Source: an uncultured bacterium
Lineage (GTDB): Bacteria; Cyanobacteriota; Vampirovibrionia; Gastranaerophilales; Gastranaerophilaceae
NCBI GenBank assembly: GCA_949292185.1
Contig: CASEYP010000019.1
Span: forward strand, 124,001-188,000
Direction of reading: 5' to 3'
Length of the DNA stretch: 64,000 nt
Shown here: one piece after another, positions 28,240 to 37,042 of the stretch
Layout of the letters: every line of letters begins with the position of its first letter
Position numbering within the stretch: position 1 is the first letter of the stretch
The notes under the pieces: generated by a model
What the model saw: the letters and a program-made list of their open reading frames with translations, nothing else
The model's database searches: none
Told to the model about the DNA's origin: nothing
Translations under genes and position numbers: made by a program

Positions 28240-28638
28240 ATGATAAAAGAAAAAGCTTTAGAATATTTTAAAAACGGATATTCATGTTCAGAATCCGTAA
28301 TACAGGCTTGTATTGACGAAGGTTTATGTGATAAAGAACTATTACCTTGCGCTACAACATTTTCAGGCGGAATGTCATCAGGCTGTGCTTGTGGAACTGT
28401 TACTTCTTCTCAAATGGTTCTTGGCTACCTTTTTGGAAGAAATAACAAATTTTCTAATCCTCTATTAGGAAGAGAAAAAGCCGCAAAATTTATAGAAGAA
28501 TTCAAAAAGAAAAACAAAGTAACTTGTTGTAGAGTACTTTGTGCAGGACTTGAAGGAAGCGCAAGAAAAGAACATTGTTCAAAACTTGTTGCAGATGCTT
28601 GCGATATTTTAGAATCACTTGTTAAGGTAAAAGTATAA
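28240..28638 (+). CDS. C_GCAxxG_C_C family protein
   Basis: This 132-residue cysteine-rich protein is named after the family pattern seen here: GYSCSESVIQACIDEG, then TTFSGGMSSGCACGTVTSSQ and VTCCRVLCAGLEGSARKEHC, giving a regular cysteine array that could bind a metal, or form redox disulfides. The family is widespread in anaerobes and its biochemical role is not established. It ends one base before the crcB start, so the two are coupled. Confidence 0.88.
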   Translation: MIKEKALEYFKNGYSCSESVIQACIDEGLCDKELLPCATTFSGGMSSGCACGTVTSSQMVLGYLFGRNNKFSNPLLGREKAAKFIEEFKKKNKVTCCRVLCAGLEGSARKEHCSKLVADACDILESLVKVKV

Positions 28639-29012
28639 TGTTAAATATTTTGGCAGTCTTTATAGGTGGTGGAATTGGTGCTGTAACAAGATATCTTACG
28701 GGATTGTTCTTTATTCAAAACTTAAAAACAAATATACCTATTTCAACTTTCGTCGTTAATATTATTGGCTGCACAATATTAGGATTTTTATACATTTATT
28801 TTATTGAAAAATTTCAAGCTAATCCTGCACTAAAACTTGCTCTAACAGTTGGTTTTTGTGGAGGTTTAACAACATTTAGCACTTTTTCGCTTGAAATATT
28901 AGAAATGATTAAAAATAATCAATTTATTATAGCAAGTATATATTTACTACTAAGTATTATCGTAGGACTCATTGGAGTATACATTGGAGGATATTTTGCA
29001 AAACTTTTATAA
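28638..29012 (+). CDS. crcB: Fluoride ion exporter CrcB
   Basis: This 124-residue membrane protein has four helices and the fluoride channel landmarks: GGGIGAVTRYLTGLFF, NIIGCTILGF, GFCGGLTTFSTFSLE (the Phe-rich constriction) and a C-terminal helix with YIGGYFAKLL. It removes fluoride from the cytosol as a dual-topology dimer. I looked for a fluoride riboswitch upstream and saw none; it is instead immediately downstream of the C_GCAxxG gene. Confidence 0.9.
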   Translation: MLNILAVFIGGGIGAVTRYLTGLFFIQNLKTNIPISTFVVNIIGCTILGFLYIYFIEKFQANPALKLALTVGFCGGLTTFSTFSLEILEMIKNNQFIIASIYLLLSIIVGLIGVYIGGYFAKLL

Positions 29013-29844
29013 ACCTGAAAAACTACACTTTTTAACAGCCGGAATGCCACTTGCAACAGGCAAAGGCGGATATAAAAAAGCATTTGAACTACTTGAAGAA
29101 ATGAATTTAGACGGGATGGAAGTCGAATTTGTCCATGGTGTTAGAATGTCTGATGAAAACCGTCAATTCTTAAAAGAAATATCCAAAGAAAAGAATTTTC
29201 TTTTAACAGCACACGGACCTTTTTATATAAATTTAAACTCAAAAGAAGAAGAAAAAATTGACGCAAGTGTCCAAAGAATTGTAGAAACAGCCCAAGCAGC
29301 CAATGATTTTGGCGGATACAGTATAACTTATCATGCTGCATTTTATATGGGACAAGATAAAGAAACCGTTTTCCAACAAGTTAAAACTCAAACAAAAAAA
29401 ATCCTTGATACCCTTGAGAAATATGGTATAAAAGTTTGGGTAAGACCTGAAACAACAGGTAAACCTACTCAATGGGGAGATTATGAGGAAATCATAAGAT
29501 TATCAAAAGAATTTGAACAAGTTTTGCCTTGCATAGATTTTTCACACATTCATGCCAGAACTGCAGGGGAATATAATACCTATGACGAATTTTGTAAAAT
29601 TTTAAACAAAATAGGTACAGAACTTGGTGATTATGCTCTAAATAATTTCCACGCACATTTAGCCGGAATTGAGTATACTCAAAAAGGTGAAAAATGCCAC
29701 CTTATCTTTGAAGAATCTGACATGAATTATAAAGATCTTTTAAAAGCCCTAAAATCCTTCAATGTAAAAGGTGCCCTAGTTTGCGAAAGCCCTAATATTG
29801 AAACCGATACAAAATTGCTAAAAGATTATTATATGAGTTTATAA
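28996..29844 (+). CDS. TIM-barrel protein of the endonuclease IV / sugar isomerase type
   Basis: The protein begins at a TTG (28996) with GGAGG five bases upstream, inside the crcB end; a longer TTG start at 28972 would be less well placed. Its 282 residues form an AP-endonuclease-family-2-like barrel: LTAGMPLATGKGG, DGMEVEFVHG, LTAHGPFYINL, SITYHAAFYMG, RPETTGKPTQWG, CIDFSHIHAR, FHAHLAGIEY and a terminal ALVCESPNIE. His and Glu residues in these motifs match metal ligands of endonuclease IV. It could be a DNA repair nuclease or a related isomerase. Confidence 0.75.
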   Translation: MQNFYKPEKLHFLTAGMPLATGKGGYKKAFELLEEMNLDGMEVEFVHGVRMSDENRQFLKEISKEKNFLLTAHGPFYINLNSKEEEKIDASVQRIVETAQAANDFGGYSITYHAAFYMGQDKETVFQQVKTQTKKILDTLEKYGIKVWVRPETTGKPTQWGDYEEIIRLSKEFEQVLPCIDFSHIHARTAGEYNTYDEFCKILNKIGTELGDYALNNFHAHLAGIEYTQKGEKCHLIFEESDMNYKDLLKALKSFNVKGALVCESPNIETDTKLLKDYYMSL

Positions 29845-29935
29845 AAAAATCCTCCAAATAGTTGAAATATTAAAGTTTTTTATAAAGTTACCGATATAAA
29901 AGCCATATTATTTTAACTAACAAAAGAGGACATCT

Positions 29936-30304
29936 ATGTTTAATTCTGTAAATAATCCATTTGGTCAAAGAATAGAATCTGCGGTTTCAACAGGTCAAGA
30001 AAAACGTCAACATCAACAAGAACAACAAAAAGAAGAAGAAAAACGATATCTTGAAAATGATGAAAAAGACGAAGTTAAAATTGGAGGACTACCAATTTTG
30101 ACAGAAGAAGAAGTACTTGCAATGACAAGAAATTACATTTCTAACCTAAAAGCAGAACACGAAGCAAACCCAAAAATTGTCGAAAAACTGGATAAATTCC
30201 TCAACAAATTTGATGTGAAAAAATTTATGAAACAAAATCCCAATATGACAAGCGCAGATTTTCATATGGTAATGTTTAATGAAACAGCCAATTTAATAAA
30301 ATAA
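29936..30304 (+). CDS. Hypothetical charged protein, 122 residues
   Basis: It has a Gln/Glu/Lys-rich N terminus (QEKRQHQQEQQKEEEKR), then a more ordered region VKIGGLPILTEEEVLAM and a tail with NPNMTSADFHMVMFNE. The ORF has an AAGAGGACATCT RBS region and is separated by seven bases from the convergent prepilin gene. No motif is recognised; presumably cytosolic. Confidence 0.65.
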   Translation: MFNSVNNPFGQRIESAVSTGQEKRQHQQEQQKEEEKRYLENDEKDEVKIGGLPILTEEEVLAMTRNYISNLKAEHEANPKIVEKLDKFLNKFDVKKFMKQNPNMTSADFHMVMFNETANLIK

Positions 30305-30311
30305 ATTAGCT

Positions 30312-31019
30312 TTATTCAATTATACCAGATGAATCTTTTATCATTTGCTCGGTAGTTTTACTAGCCTCACCAACAGCATAATTATTTGGATTATCAGGTG
30401 GGAAAAGCGCAACATTAGTTACAAAAACTCTATTATTCAGCAATACACTATCAGATGCTCTTACTGAGAACGCAAAAAGATCTTGACCCCACTTATTTGG
30501 TCCCTTACGACCATTTACATCAACAGCAAATAATTTCATATAATTAGTACTATTCGTTAAAATTATCATACTATTATCAAGTACATACGCTCTATTTAAA
30601 TTACCCCAAGGAGCTGCAGGATAATTGTTTGGAATACACCCCTCATTTAACGGATCATTCTCACAACTGCGGGTAACGCCCATAGCTTTATTAAACGCAT
30701 CCATAAATTGTTTACATTCAGTACCCTTTTCGGTAGGATTACCTTCCATATTTAACCCAAAATCCCTTTTCATTGCCGCTGTAGGTACTTTATAACAAGA
30801 ATAAACTTTACCCTCATCCATTGTGACATTTTTTAATGCTGCATCCATTTTTGCATATGCTGTTCTAAATTCAGCAAGCCTTGCTCTTTGTTGAACAGAT
30901 GATCCGACAGTAGATATTGTTAACGTTGCCAAAACTCCAATCAATGACAACGTAATCATTACTTCCGAAAGTGTAAATCCATGTTTTTTATTATTTAAAT
31001 TCATACTCATTATTCTCAT
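30312..31019 (-). CDS. Prepilin-type N-terminal cleavage/methylation protein
   Basis: The protein has a class III signal (HGFTLSEVMITLSLIGVLAT: Gly before Phe, Thr, Leu, Glu at +5), a hydrophobic helix, and a globular part with SCYKVPTAAMKRD, CKQFMDAFNKAMG, ENDPLNEGCIPN and VDVNGRKGPNKWGQDLFAF. The last motif is shared with the partial protein at 3-551. The ATG at 31019 (SD-like AGGA 10 bases upstream) is the likely start; later ATGs at 31007 and 31004 are possible. It is a pseudopilin or surface pilin whose export machinery is not in this window. Confidence 0.88.
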   Translation of the reverse strand: MRIMSMNLNNKKHGFTLSEVMITLSLIGVLATLTISTVGSSVQQRARLAEFRTAYAKMDAALKNVTMDEGKVYSCYKVPTAAMKRDFGLNMEGNPTEKGTECKQFMDAFNKAMGVTRSCENDPLNEGCIPNNYPAAPWGNLNRAYVLDNSMIILTNSTNYMKLFAVDVNGRKGPNKWGQDLFAFSVRASDSVLLNNRVFVTNVALFPPDNPNNYAVGEASKTTEQMIKDSSGIIE

Positions 31020-31080
31020 CAACCCTATATCCTAATTTTAACATATTTAATTAAACACGTCAATCGTATACAGCCTTTGA

Positions 31081-31995
31081 CTATGCTCTAGGGTGAGTTT
31101 CGTTATAAACTTCTTTCATGTGCTGCATAGAAATATGTGTGTAAATCTGAGTGTTAGAAATACTTGCGTGCCCCAAAAGTTCTTGCACAACCCTCAAATC
31201 CGCCCCGTTTTCTATCAAATGAGTTGCAAAACTATGACGAAACATATGTGGGGTAACCTTTTTAGGTAATTGAATTTTCTCAACAATATCATTTATAACA
31301 TTACGAATCATTCTGGTTTGCAATCTATAACCTGTTTTATTGATAAATACAGGTGTAGTGTCAGTAATTGGTTCTAATGTATAACCCTTTGCAACTAAAG
31401 GTCTTGCATAATCTATATACCCTTGCAAATACATTTTGGCTCTATCCGTAATAAGAATAATTCTTTCCTTTGCGCCTTTACCAAATACAGTAATTTCATT
31501 ATTCTCAAGATTTAAATTGCCAAAATTTAAACCGCTTAATTCTGAAACTCGCATTCCACTTGCCCATAACAATTCTAAAATTGCACGATTACGATATCCG
31601 GCAGGAGTTTCGATATTAATGTTGTTTAAAATGTCCTCAATCTCCTCCATTGTGAGGAATTTTGGTAAAGATTTCGGTCGTTTAGGGGATATTAGGCTTT
31701 CTGCAGGGTTATTTTCTATCTTTTTTTCACGGTGTAAATACCTGTAAAACGTACGTATAGAAGCTATTTTACGGGCAATGGTAGTCTTTTTGTAATTGAA
31801 GATTTGAATAAAGTGTAAATACTCCCTAACTTTAGAAAAATTAACATCTTCACACCTCTGATTATCTAGCCATATCAAATAGGCTAAAATATCGGCATAA
31901 TAAGCCTTTGCGGTATGTTCAGAAAAGTTCTTTTCTACCAAAATATATGTTTTAAAATCCTCTAAATCATGTTTTGATTCTAAGTTCAATACCAT
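31081..31995 (-). CDS. xerC: Tyrosine recombinase XerC/XerD type
   Basis: The 304-residue protein has the XerC/D layout with an N-terminal SAM-like domain and catalytic residues in ASGMRVSELSGLN (Arg), VFGKGAKERIILI (Lys), THPHMFRHSFATHLIENGADL (His-x-x-Arg), and LGHASISNTQIYTHIS (His and Tyr nucleophile). It has no phage-like extensions and no neighbouring att sites, so it is the chromosomal dimer-resolution recombinase rather than an integrase. XerC or XerD cannot be separated from one sequence. Confidence 0.9.
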   Translation of the reverse strand: MVLNLESKHDLEDFKTYILVEKNFSEHTAKAYYADILAYLIWLDNQRCEDVNFSKVREYLHFIQIFNYKKTTIARKIASIRTFYRYLHREKKIENNPAESLISPKRPKSLPKFLTMEEIEDILNNINIETPAGYRNRAILELLWASGMRVSELSGLNFGNLNLENNEITVFGKGAKERIILITDRAKMYLQGYIDYARPLVAKGYTLEPITDTTPVFINKTGYRLQTRMIRNVINDIVEKIQLPKKVTPHMFRHSFATHLIENGADLRVVQELLGHASISNTQIYTHISMQHMKEVYNETHPRA

Positions 31996-32084
31996 CCATT
32001 TACCTTATTGCTTTTTTCTAATAACTATTATACAATACTTTTAGAAGATTTAGAATAGTTAAAAGTTAAAAAGTAGGTGAAAAC

Positions 32085-33887
32085 ATGAATTGTAAAAAAT
32101 TATTAGTTACGTCAATGCTATTGACAGTTTCTATATTCTGTGTAAATTCTTCGTTTGCTGCCCAACCTATAAAAGCTCAAGTCTCAAAAAGTTATGTTGA
32201 TATTAATCGTATGATTGAATATAACAACTATGAAACAGCTGATGAAAAATTAAAAGAAATTTTAAGTAAAAACCCTAATGATCTTAATGCTAAAGGTTTA
32301 CAGCTGGTATCAATGGCAAAGCAATATAAATTGGCACCTGCGCAATCAGAATTAGATAAATTATTAAAAAAATACCCTAACAATGCACAGTTACATTATG
32401 CACAAGGTTTAGTATATTTAATGCGTCAAACATCTTCTGACGTTGAATATATCAAAAATATTGATAACCTTTCAAATGCAGCTATTCAAGAATTTGTAAA
32501 GGCTGTTGGTATTGATAGCACATATTATCAAGCTTATAACGCTATGGGTGTTGCAACATTAAAGTTAGGAAACAAAAAAGACGCTCAAGATTTATTTAAA
32601 GTTGCACTAAAAAATAATCCACAATTCGCACCTGCTTATGACAATTTAGGTAATATCGCAATGTTAGATGGCGATTTAGATCAAGCTGAAAGATATTATC
32701 TTCAATCTATTAAATGCAATTCACACAACCCTACTTCTATGTACCATATGGGGCAAGTAGAGGCAAGACGTGGAGATTACACAAAAGCTTTAACTTGGTT
32801 AAACCACTCCTTGCATATCAATCCTAATTCTTCACCTGCTTGGAACTTACAAGGAGAATTATACCTAAAACAAGGTAACCAACCGGCTGCTATCAATTCA
32901 TTCAAAAAAGCAATCTTGGTTAAACCTGAAAACTCTCGTCCTTATATAAATTTGGCAGGAGTTTATGAAAGAAGAGCAGATCATGAATTTGCTATGGAAG
33001 AATTAAAAACTGCAATTATCTTAAATCCTAACTATAAAGAAGGTATTTACAGAGTTGCAAATATGTCTTTGGAAACAAAAAAATATCAACAAGCTCTTGA
33101 ATATTATTCAAGATTGTTAGGTGATGCAAATTACAATAACAAAGCAATTATCGGTTTAGCAAATACCTATTATGAAATGGCTAAAGATACTGCAGATAGT
33201 AATGATTTCACAACAAACAAAGATGTATACTTAGCTTACGATTATGTTAATGAAGCAATCCAAAGAACTCCTAATGATTTAAAACTACATTTAGCAAAAA
33301 TCAAATTAGGTAAGATTACTCACCAAATGGCATTAACAGAAGAAAATCTTAATTACATTGTACAATCTGCAAGTAACAGCTTGATGGATACAGTTATTAA
33401 AGGTGAAGCTTACTTGTCATTGGGTAGAGAAAAAGATGCTGTATATACATTTGAAAATGCAATTAATTTTGCAAACAGTATAGATGATGAATTATATTTA
33501 GCAGAAATTCTTGTTCAACACAAACAATTCAGAACTGCAAGAAAAGCTTTGCAAAAAGTTATTATGACAGATCCTGATAATAGAATTGCCGCAAATGGTA
33601 TTCATTATATTGACTTATGCGAAATGAAATCAAATGAATTCTTTGAAATTGCTTTAAGAGAATACAAAGAAGGCAATTACGCATCTGCAATCGAATATTG
33701 TAACAGAGCAATCGACTTCTATCACAATGCTCCATCAATTGCCAAATTGAAAGCTCAATCTTATGAAGCTGAAGGCAATTACCAAGGTGCAGTTAAATAT
33801 TATACTCAATACTTAGCATTGTCACCTAATGCAAATGATAAGAATGCTGTAGTTCAAAGAATTAACGCATTCCAACAAAAAATCTAA
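32085..33887 (+). CDS. Exported TPR protein, 600 residues
   Basis: The protein has an N-terminal signal peptide ending around residue 25 (CVNSSFAAQPIK), then a nearly continuous series of tetratricopeptide repeats, for example AYNAMGVATLKLGNKKDAQD and AIEYCNRAIDFYHNAP. An RBS (GTAGGTGAAAAC) precedes the ATG. It is distinct from the 709-residue TPR protein at 25676 but of the same architecture, and probably has an envelope scaffold or assembly role. It is followed by the small ORF at 33951 and engB. Confidence 0.85.
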   Translation: MNCKKLLVTSMLLTVSIFCVNSSFAAQPIKAQVSKSYVDINRMIEYNNYETADEKLKEILSKNPNDLNAKGLQLVSMAKQYKLAPAQSELDKLLKKYPNNAQLHYAQGLVYLMRQTSSDVEYIKNIDNLSNAAIQEFVKAVGIDSTYYQAYNAMGVATLKLGNKKDAQDLFKVALKNNPQFAPAYDNLGNIAMLDGDLDQAERYYLQSIKCNSHNPTSMYHMGQVEARRGDYTKALTWLNHSLHINPNSSPAWNLQGELYLKQGNQPAAINSFKKAILVKPENSRPYINLAGVYERRADHEFAMEELKTAIILNPNYKEGIYRVANMSLETKKYQQALEYYSRLLGDANYNNKAIIGLANTYYEMAKDTADSNDFTTNKDVYLAYDYVNEAIQRTPNDLKLHLAKIKLGKITHQMALTEENLNYIVQSASNSLMDTVIKGEAYLSLGREKDAVYTFENAINFANSIDDELYLAEILVQHKQFRTARKALQKVIMTDPDNRIAANGIHYIDLCEMKSNEFFEIALREYKEGNYASAIEYCNRAIDFYHNAPSIAKLKAQSYEAEGNYQGAVKYYTQYLALSPNANDKNAVVQRINAFQQKI

Positions 33888-33950
33888 TATATTTTAGAAT
33901 TAAATCTAATATATAATAGACAATATCCCAGACAAATTATATATTAAATT

Positions 33951-34208
33951 ATGAATAAAAAATTTGATATAAGAAAAACATTTGAAACATTTTTGAAAGA
34001 GCCTCTTAGTATTTTAACTGAGGGGCTGTTTCAAATAGTAAATATTCAAGCAAATATTTTTAATCAAGAATCATCGTTTAATGTAGATTTTGTCAATAAC
34101 AAAACACAATTAACAGTTGTGAATAATGAAAAAATGTGTAATCTATTCCAAACCGTACTTTATAAAAAACGAGTGAAAGAAGCTAAAGAAAAGGCACTTA
34201 CAAAATGA
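33951..34208 (+). CDS. Hypothetical protein, 85 residues, coupled to engB
   Basis: It overlaps engB by four bases (ATGA), so it is translated with it. The protein is neutral to basic, with FLKEPLSILTEGLFQIVNIQ and a lysine-rich C terminus (YKKRVKEAKEKALTK). No signal or known domain is visible. No Shine-Dalgarno stands before the ATG, so its start is uncertain. Confidence 0.6.
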   Translation: MNKKFDIRKTFETFLKEPLSILTEGLFQIVNIQANIFNQESSFNVDFVNNKTQLTVVNNEKMCNLFQTVLYKKRVKEAKEKALTK

Positions 34209-34783
34209 AAACAAAACCTTATTTGAACGCTAAATTTGTAATCAGCGCAGAAAAATTAAGCCAATGTCCGAATTTTAACCTGCCTGAATTTCCACTGTTA
34301 GGACGCTCAAATGTTGGTAAATCATCATTTATAAACGGTTTGGCAAATAACCGAAAACTTGCCAAAACATCAAATACCCCGGGGAAAACAAGATTGATAA
34401 ATTTCTTTAATTTTTCTGACCAGTTTATTATAGCAGACCTTCCGGGATATGGGTATGCAAAAGTGTCAAAAGAAGCACAAAACAAATGGCAAAAGTATTT
34501 AGAAGAATATTTACTAAAACGAGAACAAATAAAATGTCTTGTTCAACTAATCGATGCAAGACACGAAATTCAGAAAAATGATTACCAAATGCGTGAATGG
34601 GTAAGTGCATATAATCTGCCAATCATAACTGTAGTTACTAAAACAGATTGCATATCAAAAAATAAAGTTCAAAGCACATTATCTTATATAAAAAAAGAAT
34701 TTTCAGGCGAAGTGTTCCCATTTAGTGCAGTTGACAACAGATATAACGATAAAATTTTAGAATTTTTCACTCATATAGATTAA
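34205..34783 (+). CDS. engB: Ribosome biogenesis GTPase EngB (YsxC/YihA)
   Basis: The 192-residue GTPase helps late assembly of the large ribosomal subunit. The motifs are GRSNVGKSSFINGL (P-loop), TPGKTRLINFF (switch I), DLPGYGYAKVS (G3), and VTKTDCISKNK (G4), followed by a FSAVD G5 segment. Length and order match the family. It is immediately upstream of the candidate RNA (34793-34980). Confidence 0.94.
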   Translation: MKTKPYLNAKFVISAEKLSQCPNFNLPEFPLLGRSNVGKSSFINGLANNRKLAKTSNTPGKTRLINFFNFSDQFIIADLPGYGYAKVSKEAQNKWQKYLEEYLLKREQIKCLVQLIDARHEIQKNDYQMREWVSAYNLPIITVVTKTDCISKNKVQSTLSYIKKEFSGEVFPFSAVDNRYNDKILEFFTHID

Positions 34784-34786
34784 AAA

Positions 34787-34980
34787 AAATGTGATACTTT
34801 CTATCTGTTTAGAAACATATAATTTCAATAGTAATCAAGATTTACATAGTTTATTGCGTTTATATTTAAAGGTTTTGTACATTTGCCCATTACTTAGGGG
34901 ACACGAACAGTGAATTTTGTTTCTAACTTTTGTGTGACAGAAAGTATCGACAAATTAAAAGAGTAAAATATACTTTTTCA
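34787..34980 (+). ncRNA. Candidate structured RNA with a 6S-like layout
   Basis: The 440-base gap after engB has no plausible gene. It contains GATACTTTCT (34793-34802) and its exact reverse complement AGAAAGTATC (34939-34948). A second stem is GTTTAGAAAC (34807-34816) with GTTTCTAAC (34919-34927), one base bulged. An apical stem is GTTTTGT (34872-34878) with ACACGAAC (34901-34908), one C bulged, around CCC/GGG. A large unpaired bubble lies between the second and apical stems. A weak terminator-like hairpin (34957-34978) follows. Length near 190 and closing stem/bubble/apical stem resemble 6S RNA, but no sequence homology is claimed. The rest of the gap (34981-35171) shows only AT-rich sequence. 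Confidence 0.4.
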
Positions 34981-35171
34981 TACTAAATCACACCCTAAAA
35001 CATTTTTTATATCAACAAGAAAATTTCTTGCTTATTCATAATATAAAAAATAAAAATCCTTTTCCATTTAGCCTCCTTGTTTATATAGAATATTAAAATT
35101 TTAATAAGAATACTATTACCCGAGTGTCTACTTTCTAATAGAAAAGTGATTTATAATTTCTGAAAGCAGTT

Positions 35172-35217
35172 TTGGAAAAATTCCCCCATTTGTGCTATTA
35201 TATAAGCAAAATAGGAG
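35172..35217 (+). promoter_or_regulatory. Promoter and ribosome site of the flavodiiron protein
   Basis: TTGGAA (35172-35177), 18-base spacer and extended -10 TGC-TATTAT (TATTAT at 35196-35201). ATAGGAG (35211-35217) precedes the ATG at 35224. Confidence 0.55.
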
Positions 35218-35223
35218 AAAAAA

Positions 35224-36432
35224 ATGTACAATATAAGAAAAATTACGGAAGATTTATTCTTAGTCGGCGCAAACGATAGAAGATTATCGTTATTTGAAGG
35301 TGTATATCCTGTACCAATCGGTGTATCTTACAATTCATATTTACTTTTAGATGAAAAAACAGTTCTTTTAGATACAGCCGATAAGGCAGTTGTTCATCAA
35401 TTCATGGAAAATGTGAAAAAAGCATTAAACGGTAGAACTTTAGACTATCTTGTAATCAATCACATGGAACCTGATCATTGTGCGGAAATTCCTGAAATTT
35501 TGCACAAATTCCCTAATGTAAAGCTTGTTTGTAACGCAAAAATTCAAACTATGCTAAAACAATTCTTTGATTTTGAAATTCCTGAAGAAAGATTGATGAT
35601 AGTAAAAGAAGGCGATACATTAAATACAGGTAAACATAACCTAACATTTGTATTTGCCCCAATGGTTCACTGGCCGGAAGTTATGGTAACTTACGATACT
35701 ACAGATAAAATTTTATTCTCAGCAGATGCTTTCGGAACATTCGGTGCTATTGACGGAAATATGTATGCTGATGAAGTTGATTTTGAACATAGATATATGG
35801 ACGAAGCAAGACGTTATTACGCAAATATCGTTGGTAAGTACGGACCTCAAGTTCAAGCTTTATTGAAAAAAGCTGCAAATCTTGAAATCAAAATGATTTG
35901 CCCACTTCACGGTTTTATTTGGAGAAAAGACTTAAATGTTTATATCGATAAATATATGAAATGGTCAACTTATACTCCTGAAATTCAATCTGTACTTATC
36001 CCATACGCTTCAGTTTATGGCGGAACTCAAAATGCAGTTGAAATTTTAGCTGCTAAATTAGCAGAATTAGGCGTAAAAGATATCAAAATTTGTGATACCT
36101 CAGTTACTGATGAATCATATATCATAGCTGACGCTTTCAAATATTCTCATATCGTATTTGCTTCAACAACTTATAACAACGGAATATTTGTTTCTATGGA
36201 TAATCTTTTACACGATATAGTTGCTCATAATCTTCAAAATCGTAAGATTGCAATTATCGAAAACGGCTCTTGGGCTCCTGTTTCCGGAAAGCTTATGACA
36301 GATTTAGTTTCTCAATTAAAAAATATTGAAATCATAGGCAACAAAGTAAGTTTGAAATCTACTTTGAAAGAAAATCAATTAGAAGAAATAGAAACACTTG
36401 CAAAAGCTATTGTTGATACAATGGAAAAGTAA
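35224..36432 (+). CDS. Flavodiiron protein (A-type)
   Basis: The 402-residue cytosolic enzyme reduces oxygen or nitric oxide at a diiron site with FMN. The N-terminal metallo-beta-lactamase-like domain carries the ligands: NHMEPDHCAEI (H-x-E-x-D-H), APMVHWPEVM, FSADAFGTFG and CPLHGFIW. A flavodoxin domain follows (IPYASVYGGTQNAVEIL). No rubredoxin fusion is present, so a separate electron donor is required. It is 13 bases upstream of ferritin, giving an oxygen/iron protection operon that suits an anaerobe. Confidence 0.93.
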   Translation: MYNIRKITEDLFLVGANDRRLSLFEGVYPVPIGVSYNSYLLLDEKTVLLDTADKAVVHQFMENVKKALNGRTLDYLVINHMEPDHCAEIPEILHKFPNVKLVCNAKIQTMLKQFFDFEIPEERLMIVKEGDTLNTGKHNLTFVFAPMVHWPEVMVTYDTTDKILFSADAFGTFGAIDGNMYADEVDFEHRYMDEARRYYANIVGKYGPQVQALLKKAANLEIKMICPLHGFIWRKDLNVYIDKYMKWSTYTPEIQSVLIPYASVYGGTQNAVEILAAKLAELGVKDIKICDTSVTDESYIIADAFKYSHIVFASTTYNNGIFVSMDNLLHDIVAHNLQNRKIAIIENGSWAPVSGKLMTDLVSQLKNIEIIGNKVSLKSTLKENQLEEIETLAKAIVDTMEK

Positions 36433-36445
36433 AGGAGATGATATT

Positions 36446-36955
36446 ATGTTAGATAAAAAATTAGAAAACGCATTTAACGACCAAATCAACAAAGAGTTAT
36501 ATTCAGAATATTTATATTTAGCAATGAAAGGAATTTTTGCAGACTTAAATCTTCCTGGATTTGTAAATTGGTTTGATGTTCAAGTACAAGAAGAAAGAGC
36601 ACACGCTATGGGTATGTTCGATTATGTGTTTGAACGCAACGGACAAGTAAAACTTGAAGCTATTGAAAAACCTGAAATTAAAGGAACAACTCCATTAGAA
36701 GTATTTGAACAAGTTTTGGAACACGAAGAATATGTAACTTCAAGAATTAATGCTTTAATGGATGTAGCAGATGAAGTAAAAGATAGAGCTGCATTATCTT
36801 TCTTAGACTGGTACTTGAAAGAACAAGTTGAAGAAGAATCAAATGTTGGTGGAGTTTTAGCTAACTTAAAACTTATCGGTGACGATAAAAAAGCTTTATT
36901 TATGCTTGATAAAGAACTTGCTACAAGAACATTTGTTCCTCCTGTTATTGGTTAA
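36446..36955 (+). CDS. Ferritin
   Basis: The start at 36446 is set by AAAGGAG seven bases upstream; an in-frame earlier codon at 36398 lies inside the flavodiiron gene and is unlikely. The 169-residue protein has the bacterial ferritin sequence: NDQINKELYSEYLYLAM with the first ferroxidase Glu, EERAHAMGM, EHEEYVTSRINALM, and QVEEESNVGGVL. It stores iron and, with the flavodiiron protein, limits oxygen-derived damage. Confidence 0.93.
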   Translation: MLDKKLENAFNDQINKELYSEYLYLAMKGIFADLNLPGFVNWFDVQVQEERAHAMGMFDYVFERNGQVKLEAIEKPEIKGTTPLEVFEQVLEHEEYVTSRINALMDVADEVKDRAALSFLDWYLKEQVEEESNVGGVLANLKLIGDDKKALFMLDKELATRTFVPPVIG

Positions 36956-36993
36956 TTTATCCAAACATAAATACATTTTTAATATGTCAATAA

Positions 36994-37024
36994 AAAATGT
37001 CCTCCAAAATTTGGAGGACATTTT
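36994..37024. terminator. Bidirectional terminator between ferritin and leuS
   Basis: A symmetric hairpin with the stem TGTCCTCC (36998-37005) / GGAGGACA (37013-37020), extended by A4/T4 on both sides, sits between convergent genes. U-runs are available in both directions. Confidence 0.88.
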
Positions 37025-37042
37025 CTTTTATAAATTATTGTT

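Noticed and set aside
28480-28640. Possible fluoride riboswitch for crcB
   Set aside because: crcB starts directly at the end of the upstream coding sequence, and no crcB-motif-like conserved segment was found before the operon.
31081-31995. Tyrosine recombinase as phage or island integrase
   Set aside because: Sequence and length fit XerC/D, with no tRNA, att repeats or phage genes nearby.
33880-33920. Repeated AATCTAATATAT sequence after the TPR gene
   Set aside because: Only two copies in AT-rich sequence, no spacer regularity; not a CRISPR or a meaningful repeat.
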